Positions 1 to 4,544 of a stretch of DNA of 5,274 nt are shown one piece after another. Each line of letters starts with the position of its first letter. Position 1 is the first letter of the stretch. The position numbers were made by a program, and so were the translations under genes. Source of the DNA: an uncultured Collinsella sp. (GTDB lineage Bacteria; Actinomycetota; Coriobacteriia; Coriobacteriales; Coriobacteriaceae); assembly GCA_958446785.1 (NCBI GenBank), contig CAUCXP010000129.1, forward strand, positions 1 to 5,274, in the 5' to 3' direction. The notes under the pieces are model-generated. The model did no database searches and was not told the origin of the DNA. It saw nothing but the letters and a program-made list of their open reading frames with translations.

Positions 1-1810
1 GGACAACGTGTGCCAGAGCCGCCATGTGACGCGCGGCGACGCCGCCAAGGCGCTGGCAGAGAGCGCGTTCGCCGTGACGCAGCGCTTTACCACGCCCTTT
101 ACCGAGCATGCCTTCTTGGAGCCCGAGTGCGCCGTTGCCTTCCCGTACAAGAACGGCGTCAAGGTGCAGTCGACCGACCAGGGTGCCTACGACACACGCA
201 AAGAGTGCGCCCACATGTTTGGCTGGGACAACGAGCCCGAGCGCGTGGTCGTCGAGACCATGCTCGTGGGTGGCGGCTTTGGCGGCAAGGAGGACGTGTC
301 CATCCAGCACTTGGCCGCGCTCGCCGCCTATAAGTTCCAGCGTCCTGTGAAGTGCAAGCTCACACGTGCCGAGTCGCTCGCTTTCCATCCCAAGCGCCAC
401 GCCATGGACGGCACCTTTACGCTGGGCTGCGACGCCGAGGGCAACTTTACCGGCCTGGACTGCGAGATCAACTTTGACACCGGCGCCTACGCGTCGCTGT
501 GCGGCCCGGTGCTCGAGCGCGCCTGCACGCATGCCGTCGGCCCCTACAAGTACCAGAACACCGACATTCGCGGCTTTGGCTACTACACCAACAACCCGCC
601 CGCCGGCGCGTACCGCGGCTTTGGCGTTTGCCAGTCCGAGTTTGCGCTCGAGAGCTTGATCGACTTGCTGGCAGAGAAGGTCGGCCTGGACCCGTGGGAG
701 ATTCGTTACAGAAACGCCATCGAGCCGGGCGAGGTTTTGCCCAACGGCCAGATTGCCGATTGCTCCACGGCGCTTAAGGAGACGCTGCTCGAGGTCAAGG
801 ATGCCTACTATGCGCATCCCGGACACGCCGGTATCGCCTGCGCCATGAAGAACGCCGGCGTGGGCGTGGGCCTGCCCGATGCCGGCCGCTGCAAGATTCG
901 CGTCGAGGATGGCGTGGCCGTGGTCTATGCCGCCACGTCCGACATCGGCCAGGGCTGCAACACCGTCTTTTTGCAGGACGTTGCCGAGGCCTGCGGTCTG
1001 CCGCTGAGCTGCATCGCCAACGGCGAGTGCTCTACCGAGAACGCTCCCGACTCCGGCACCACGTCTGGCTCGCGTCAGACGGTCGTGACCGGCGAGGCTG
1101 TGCGCGGCGCCGCTTTCCTGCTGCGCGATGCCATGGTTGGCATCGAGGCCGGCAAGCCTGCGCCCGCCGCTCCCGTGAGCGCGCATGGCGACGGCGTCAA
1201 GATCGAGTACGACGACGGTCGCGCCTATCAGCTGCGCGCGCAGGAGCTCGTCGCTGGTCAGGGTATGCATCCTCAGGACCCCGCGACCGCCATCAAGGCG
1301 CTCGAGGGATGCGAGTTTGGCTACGTGTATCTGGAGCCGACCGACAAACTGGGCGCCGACGTCCCCAACCCCAAGAGCCACATCTGCTACGGCTTTGCCA
1401 CGCATGTGGTCATTCTGGATGATGACGGCCGCGTGAGCGAGGTCTATGCCGCGCACGATTCCGGCAAGGTTGTCAATCCCATCTCCATCCAGGGTCAGAT
1501 CGAAGGCGGCGTGCTCATGGGTATGGGCTATGCGCTTACCGAGGATTGGCCGCTCAAGGACTGCGTACCCCAGGCAAGGTACGGCACGCTCGGGCTGTTC
1601 CGTGCGCCCGAGATTCCGGATATCCACGCCATCTACGTGGAGAAGGACGAGCTGCTGCCCGTGGCATATGGTGGCAAGGGCATCGGCGAGATTGCAACGA
1701 TCCCCACGGCGCCCGCCGTGCAGAATGCCTACCGCGCGTTTGACGGCAAGCTGCGTCCGGATTTGCCCATGGTGGATACGCCGTACAGCCGCGCCCGTCA
1801 CCGCGGGTAG
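1..1810 (+). CDS. Xanthine dehydrogenase, molybdopterin-binding domain (3' part; probably the selenium-dependent family)
   Basis: The C-terminal ~602 codons of a molybdenum hydroxylase; the first full codon is at position 2 and the true start lies outside the window. Numbering from the GTG at 8, which is an internal Val codon: GGGFGGKED at 88-96, LERAC at 169-173, AYRGFG at 201-206, DIGQG at 312-316, TSGSRQT at 352-358 and GGKGIGE at 555-561. Set against bovine xanthine oxidoreductase, E95, R171, R203, F205 and E561 fall at Glu802, Arg880, Arg912, Phe914 and the catalytic Glu1261. The R171-R203 spacing (32) equals that of 880-912. Glu802 plus Arg880 points to a purine hydroxylase rather than an aldehyde oxidase. 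The family hydroxylates xanthine or hypoxanthine in the cytoplasm, using Mo-pterin and passing electrons to Fe-S and FAD partners. The stretch after AYRGFG and the C-terminal end resemble selenium-dependent xanthine dehydrogenases, which often carry a fused N-terminal 2Fe-2S domain; that part is not visible. The gene ends at a TAG followed by a hairpin and a terminator, so it is probably last in its operon. Confidence 0.93.
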   Translation, partial: DNVCQSRHVTRGDAAKALAESAFAVTQRFTTPFTEHAFLEPECAVAFPYKNGVKVQSTDQGAYDTRKECAHMFGWDNEPERVVVETMLVGGGFGGKEDVSIQHLAALAAYKFQRPVKCKLTRAESLAFHPKRHAMDGTFTLGCDAEGNFTGLDCEINFDTGAYASLCGPVLERACTHAVGPYKYQNTDIRGFGYYTNNPPAGAYRGFGVCQSEFALESLIDLLAEKVGLDPWEIRYRNAIEPGEVLPNGQIADCSTALKETLLEVKDAYYAHPGHAGIACAMKNAGVGVGLPDAGRCKIRVEDGVAVVYAATSDIGQGCNTVFLQDVAEACGLPLSCIANGECSTENAPDSGTTSGSRQTVVTGEAVRGAAFLLRDAMVGIEAGKPAPAAPVSAHGDGVKIEYDDGRAYQLRAQELVAGQGMHPQDPATAIKALEGCEFGYVYLEPTDKLGADVPNPKSHICYGFATHVVILDDDGRVSEVYAAHDSGKVVNPISIQGQIEGGVLMGMGYALTEDWPLKDCVPQARYGTLGLFRAPEIPDIHAIYVEKDELLPVAYGGKGIGEIATIPTAPAVQNAYRAFDGKLRPDLPMVDTPYSRARHRG

Positions 1811-1814
1811 GGTG

Positions 1815-1852
1815 GAGCGCGAACGGCCATTGCTGACGGGCTGTTCGCGCTC
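1815..1852 (+). other. Long hairpin just after the xanthine dehydrogenase stop codon
   Basis: GAGCGCGAAC (1815-1824) and GTTCGCGCTC (1843-1852) are perfect 10-bp inverted repeats. Pairing continues inward for four more pairs (one G-U) to a loop of about ten bases. The hairpin starts 5 nt after the stop codon and no T-run follows it, so it is not itself a standard intrinsic terminator. It may protect the mRNA 3' end or aid termination at the hairpin that follows. Confidence 0.6.
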
Positions 1853-1879
1853 AACATCAACTGTATATGCTGCGCCTTT

Positions 1880-1915
1880 GGCCCCGGCTCCATCGCGAGC
1901 CGGGGCCTTTTGTTT
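1880..1915 (+). terminator. Intrinsic terminator of the xanthine dehydrogenase operon
   Basis: A perfect 11-bp GC-rich stem, GGCCCCGGCTC (1880-1890) with GAGCCGGGGCC (1897-1907), closes a 6-base loop and is followed directly by TTTTGTTT. There is no A-run on the 5' side, so it works mainly on plus-strand transcripts. It lies about 70 bp after the stop codon and 4 bp before the first palindromic repeat unit. Confidence 0.92.
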
Positions 1916-1919
1916 GGAG

Positions 1920-2400
1920 CGGAAACTGCGTCCCGGAATTGGCGCTCAGAATGGGATTCGTTTTCCGAATCGGCCCTCCAGCGGAAAGCGTGTCCCGGAA
2001 TTCGGCTCCAGAGTGGGATGCGTTTTCCGGCTGAAGCCTCAGGCGGAAACGGCGTCCCGGAATTCGGTCTCAGAACGGGATGAACTTTCCCAACGGGGCC
2101 GCATGCGGAAGCTGTGTCCCGGAATCATGCCTCAGAATGGGATGCGTTTTCCGCTGGCCGGTCGTTTGGAAAGCGCATCCCAGTTTGAGTGTTTATTCCG
2201 GGATGCGGTTTCCGCTGAAGGACTCAACCGGAAAGCCTGTCCAGCTCTGAGACGGGATTCCGGGACACGCTTTCCGCCAGGCCCGCCATCCGGAAAGTGC
2301 ATCCCGTTTTGAGCGTCCAGGCTAGGACGCACTTTCCGTTGGCGTGGTCGTTGGGAAAACGCGGCCCAGATAGGGGGATGCGATCTGGCGATGCGTGGCC
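1920..2400. repeat. Array A: seven 48-bp palindromic units plus one decayed unit, period 62 bp
   Basis: Units lie at 1920-1967, 1982-2029, 2044-2091, 2106-2153, 2167-2214, 2229-2276 and 2291-2338, with a decayed eighth at about 2353-2400. Each begins close to CGGAAAcTGCGTCCC and ends close to GGGATGCGTTTTCCG. These 15-nt arms can pair around an 18-nt centre carrying GGAATT and CTCAGAA. Linkers are 14 bp (one is 13). The first four units share one orientation; units five to seven are inverted, as shown by TGAG followed by ATTCC in the centre of units five and six. The array lies between the terminator of the upstream gene and the stop codon of the minus-strand gene. No protein family is recognisable in frames crossing it, and 62 is not a multiple of three. 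Confidence 0.92.
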
Positions 2401-2409
2401 TAGCAGCTC

Positions 2410-3408
2410 CTACAGGTCTACCTCGTTGAGCCATGTCGGCAGCGCGGTCTGCCGGATGCCTGCCGTCTGCAGCTTATTCGCGAGCATTCCTGCCGAGCGG
2501 ACCTCGTTCATGGTAAAACGCAGCAGAGGGTGACCGTAGAGCGACAAGTGCGCCTCGCGCTGTCGTTCGGCAACGAGCGCCTCGGCGGTGGTGCGTCCGG
2601 CCAGCATGGTCTGGTCGGTATATTTGATGAGTCCGTCGAGCTCGCCCAGTGTGAGTTCCCGCGCCTGGCGCTCCCAGGCAAAGTCCGTTCGTATGGGCTT
2701 GGCCGAATCGAAGGGGTCCGTCAGCTCGTATTGAAGCCAGTCGGGTGCAAAGCCCGTCTCGATCATGACGGCTCGGGCGACTGATTCCCCGCCGCTCTCG
2801 GCGCGGGCGTCGGCATATCGAAGCGTTGTGAGAGCCGTACGAATCGCGCGACCATTGCGGGCAGTCGCTCGTTGCTCGATGGCCTCCATCAGCTGTTCCC
2901 GCACAAGGACGAGCTTTGAGATCGCCGAATCGGCAATGGGCATGCCATCGGCAAAACCGGTCTGCAACAGACAATCCGTCACCGTTTGAATGGGCGGCGT
3001 TACCGATATGCCGGACAGGCGGATTGCTCCGACCGGCTCAATCTGGTGTCGCTGAATATGTGCGCCCGGACGAGCCGACGGCTTTGTCGAGCTGCAAACA
3101 TGCACGACGTTCAGGTGTCGCCACGAGACCTCGAGCCCCAGCAGGCAAGCTGCCGAAAACGAGCAGAACGTCCAATCGGGATGGATGATCGCAAGGGCGC
3201 GGATAATCTCGCAATGACGCTGTGCCCGGTTGAGTTCATCCCAGCGCGTTTTTCGCGCAAATAGCCCCGGCATGGGCGAGACAACCGTGCCACCGGTGCG
3301 CCGAAGGAGCGCTTTTCGGATCGCCGTGCTCGGGGGAATCAGACAGCGCCCCTCTTGTTCGGCTTGAGTGAGCAGTTGGTCGATGAGCTGGTCATTGCAA
3401 TGGGTCAT
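2410..3408 (-). CDS. AbiEi-antitoxin-like protein with C-terminal DUF559/Vsr-like PD-(D/E)XK nuclease domain
   Basis: A 332-residue cytoplasmic protein with no signal peptide or membrane segment. Residues ~5-60 look like a winged helix; ~75-165 resemble the AbiEi-type antitoxin region (SFSAACLLGLEV at 83-94, then ISVTPPIQTVTDCL). Residues ~205-305 resemble the nuclease-like domain of actinobacterial DUF559 proteins: E208, DFAW (D242), GELDGLIKY (E256, D258, K262, Y263), ERQRE (281-285) and LLRFT (295-299). The acidic residues expected for a Vsr-like metal site are present, so the fold may be active. The start chosen is the ATG at 3406-3408, because a strong AAAGGAGG (3418-3425) sits 9 nt upstream. 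A longer frame from 3483 adds 25 residues without such a site. The gene stands alone, points opposite to both neighbours, and has a palindrome array on each side. In AbiE systems the antitoxin binds its own promoter and is paired with a nucleotidyltransferase toxin; none is seen here. Actual function is unknown. Confidence 0.85.
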   Translation of the reverse strand: MTHCNDQLIDQLLTQAEQEGRCLIPPSTAIRKALLRRTGGTVVSPMPGLFARKTRWDELNRAQRHCEIIRALAIIHPDWTFCSFSAACLLGLEVSWRHLNVVHVCSSTKPSARPGAHIQRHQIEPVGAIRLSGISVTPPIQTVTDCLLQTGFADGMPIADSAISKLVLVREQLMEAIEQRATARNGRAIRTALTTLRYADARAESGGESVARAVMIETGFAPDWLQYELTDPFDSAKPIRTDFAWERQARELTLGELDGLIKYTDQTMLAGRTTAEALVAERQREAHLSLYGHPLLRFTMNEVRSAGMLANKLQTAGIRQTALPTWLNEVDL

Positions 3409-3417
3409 GAGCTGCCG

Positions 3418-3425
3418 CCTCCTTT
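3418..3425 (-). promoter_or_regulatory. Ribosome binding site that sets the start at 3408
   Basis: On the minus strand AAAGGAGG lies 9 nt before the ATG at 3406-3408. It is the best Shine-Dalgarno match near this gene and favours the shorter 332-residue product over the 357-residue frame beginning at 3483. Confidence 0.8.
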
Positions 3426-3463
3426 TGGGTAGCAAAAACGTATCAGCTGGAACTTGCCGCTCA

Positions 3464-3485
3464 GCTGACCAAAAGCTGACCAAAA
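3464..3485 (-). repeat. Tandem 11-bp direct repeat upstream of the AbiEi-like gene
   Basis: Two abutting perfect copies of TTTTGGTCAGC on the minus strand (plus strand GCTGACCAAAA at 3464-3474 and 3475-3485). They lie about 55-75 nt before the chosen start codon, where a regulator could bind near the promoter or in the 5' leader. The spacing of 11 bp puts both copies on about the same helix face, which suits a dimeric or cooperative binder, possibly the encoded protein itself. That role is inferred. The CAGCTG at the 3' end of the second copy recurs nearby at 3444-3449. Confidence 0.5.
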
Positions 3486-3698
3486 TCTAACCATGCAGGT
3501 AGATGGCCTGTTTTCGGCGACATTTTTACATCCGAATCGGTGGGCGGTAATCGGCGACCGTGAACGGTAGCGAGTTATGAAGACTGGGTAAGTTTCAGGA
3601 CGTGTACTTTTTAGAAAAATGGTTGTTTATCTGCTATTTTGCAGCTCTGGATTGCGCGTTTGAGGACGTGTGATGTGAGCGGTTGATCGGATTTCGAC

Positions 3699-4094
3699 CG
3701 GAAACTGCGTCCCAGAATTCGGCTCCAGAGTGGGAGGCCGTTTCCGAATCGGCCCTCAAACGGTAATTGCATCCCGGAACGAGCTCTCAGAGTGGGATGA
3801 ACTTTCCCCAGCGGGACTGCAGACGGAAAATGCGTCCCGGATTCGACGCTCAGAATGGGATTCGTTTTCCGGTAGAAGTTTCAGTGGAAACCGCATCCCA
3901 GAATTTAGGCTCAGAACGGGACGCGCTTTCCTGATGGCATGCTTGGCGGAAACTACGACCCAGTATTTGGCTCCAGAACGGGATACATTTTCCGGAACGG
4001 TCCCCAAACGGAAACTGCGTCCCGGATTCGACGCTCAGAACGGGATGCCGTTTCCGGCTGAGTCTTCGAGTGAAAAGCGCGCCTCAGAATTCGG
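3699..4094. repeat. Array B: six 48-bp palindromic units plus a truncated seventh, period 62 bp
   Basis: Units lie at 3699-3746, 3761-3808, 3824-3871, 3885-3932, 3947-3994 and 4009-4056; a left half-unit starts at 4071 and loses similarity near 4094. Arms and centre match array A (for example CGGAAACTGCGTCCC at both 3699 and 4009), and all units point the same way as units 1-4 of array A. Linkers are 13-15 bp. The first unit is followed by a linker almost identical to the one after the first unit of array A, giving a 17-bp identity (TTTCCGAATCGGCCCTC). Frames open through the array (for example 3730-4143 plus) show only translated repeat and are not credible genes. Confidence 0.92.
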
Positions 4095-4104
4095 GGCCTG
4101 CGAT

Positions 4105-4127
4105 ATCGGTATAGTCCATTTACCGAT
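4105..4127. promoter_or_regulatory. Inverted repeat next to a promoter (possible operator)
   Basis: ATCGGTA (4105-4111) and TACCGAT (4121-4127) form a perfect 7-bp inverted repeat with a 9-bp gap. It ends 2 bp before the -35 hexamer of the promoter at 4130, a place where a dimeric regulator could act. No regulator is identified. Confidence 0.4.
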
Positions 4128-4129
4128 GC

Positions 4130-4158
4130 TTGTCTCAGTTTAATTGGGCGGGTAGAAT
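4130..4158 (+). promoter_or_regulatory. Sigma70-type promoter for a short plus-strand transcript
   Basis: TTGTCT (4130-4135, four of six consensus bases) and TAGAAT (4153-4158, five of six) are separated by 17 bp, the best promoter match in the window's non-coding DNA. Transcription would begin near 4165. The next strong plus-strand gene start is at 4545, beyond a terminator at 4337-4382, so the promoter appears to serve a short RNA. Confidence 0.5.
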
Positions 4159-4217
4159 AAAGTCGACGGCAGCCCAAGTAGTGAAGAGCTGGGCAGCGCC
4201 GTTGCTTGGTCAAGAGG

Positions 4218-4361
4218 TCAGTGCCTTAATGGCAGCGACTTGTTAGGCTTCGAATGCTGCTTGAGTGCCTCGGAAAGTTCGATAAGCGCCGTGAAGAGCA
4301 AGACCAAAGCAACCAAGAGCTCTACGAGCTCTGATGGGCCCGGGATGACCGCTGATTCAAG
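4218..4361 (-). pseudogene. Short hydrophobic peptide frame without a normal start (type I toxin-like, or decayed)
   Basis: A minus-strand frame of 47 codons, open from 4361 to a TGA at 4218-4220, encodes ELVEL (residues 11-15 of the open frame), then a hydrophobic run LVALVLLFTALI, then ELSEALKQ and a basic tail with His, Lys and Arg (residues ~36-47). One membrane helix with a charged C-terminal tail is the usual layout of small type I toxins. However, no ATG or GTG is present in the open part. The only standard option is a TTG at 4314-4316, giving 32 residues but cutting into the helix and lacking a good ribosome site. An ATG at 4383-4385 is in frame but is stopped by TAG and then TGA. It may therefore be a decayed gene, a gene with an unusual start, or a chance frame. 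The opposite strand carries a likely small RNA. Confidence 0.25.
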
Positions 4362-4382
4362 TCACCGGGCCTAAATCTTTTT
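4337..4382 (+). terminator. Intrinsic terminator of the short plus-strand unit
   Basis: GGCCCGG (4337-4343) pairs with CCGGGCC (4365-4371). After a 2-nt bulge TGAC pairs with GTCA, closing an 11-nt loop. The tail TAAATCTTTTTC puts five T's a few bases after the stem. The minus strand has no T-run in the matching place, so the direction is plus. No plus-strand gene lies upstream, which is why a small RNA is proposed. Confidence 0.6.
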
Positions 4383-4544
4383 CATGCATTTGAATAGAGC
4401 GGGCGACTCCCTTGGGGCCGTCTGTGTGGCGAGTGCCTGGCGCATGGCATTGCGTCCCGCTTTCATGTCCGCGCGAGCGCCTATCCTTACGGCAATGTAG
4501 CCGCCTATGTAGCAAGCGGCAGGCAACGGAGAAAGGCCCTAACC
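4383..4544. other. Leader region of the exonuclease gene
   Basis: About 160 bp between the terminator and the exonuclease start. The best plus-strand promoter guess is CTTTCA (4460-4465), 16 bp, TATCCT (4482-4487), which is weak. TGTAGC occurs twice (4496-4501 and 4508-4513). A 38-codon frame from the ATG at 4384 to the TAG at 4498-4500 has no ribosome site and no family resemblance, so it is not called as a gene. Confidence 0.3.

Larger units (their letters stand above)
3409..3698. other. Upstream region of the AbiEi-like gene; no gene seen
   Basis: This 290-bp stretch holds the ribosome site and tandem repeat described separately. It also has a short perfect dyad, ACCGT-GA-ACGGT (3557-3568), that could be an operator, and an AT-rich patch at about 3607-3642. 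A minus-strand promoter must lie here, but I see no convincing -35/-10 pair; the best is ATTACC, 17 bp, TAAAAA (-10 at 3523-3528), which is weak. On the plus strand TGCTATTTT (3632-3640) resembles an extended -10 pointing into array B, with only a poor -35. The 9-mer AGGACGTGT occurs at 3597-3605 and again at 3663-3671. Confidence 0.5.
4165..4382 (+). ncRNA. Candidate small RNA, about 215 nt, between promoter and terminator
   Basis: The limits are inferred from the promoter at 4130-4158 and the terminator at 4337-4382. No plus-strand frame inside has a good start with a ribosome site: the longest open frame (ending with TAA at 4372) has no ATG or GTG, and a 21-codon frame from the GTG at 4181 looks unremarkable. 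The RNA would be antisense to the minus-strand hydrophobic frame at 4218-4361 over its full length, the geometry of a type I antitoxin RNA. A trans-acting small RNA or decayed DNA are alternatives. Confidence 0.35.

Noticed and set aside
1446..2312. 288-codon plus-strand frame running from the xanthine dehydrogenase gene into array A
   Set aside because: Its first part is an off-frame reading of the xanthine dehydrogenase gene and its second part is translated repeats; no family or ribosome site is visible, and it crosses a strong terminator.
2366..2388. Terminator for the minus-strand gene (CCAGAT/ATCTGG stem)
   Set aside because: The stem is only 6 bp with an 11-nt loop, and the only nearby T-run on the minus strand is four T's several bases away, so it is more likely part of the decayed eighth repeat unit.
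1920..2400. CRISPR array
   Set aside because: Regular spacing suggests one, but the repeats are long diverged palindromes, the 14-bp linkers recur instead of being unique, some units are inverted, and no cas gene is present.
2925..2933. CCGAATCGG found inside the minus-strand gene and also at 1965, 3532 and 3744
   Set aside because: A short near-palindromic 9-mer in GC-rich DNA that occurs in unrelated contexts; not distinguishable from chance apart from the shared array linker.
3409..3483. 25-residue N-terminal extension of the AbiEi-like protein
   Set aside because: The strong AAAGGAGG site lies 9 nt before the inner ATG at 3408, and the extension overlaps the tandem repeat, which looks regulatory.
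3730..4143. 137-codon plus-strand frame across array B
   Set aside because: The protein is only the palindromic repeat translated in shifting frames (62 bp is not divisible by 3), with recurring Arg/Ser-rich pieces and no ribosome site.
3953..4213. 86-codon minus-strand frame, and similar frames at 2132-2434 and 3756-4007
   Set aside because: Mostly antisense readings of the repeat units with no recognisable domain.
4384..4500. 38-codon plus-strand frame starting just after the terminator
   Set aside because: No ribosome site, starts within 2 nt of a terminator T-run, and the peptide has no recognisable features.
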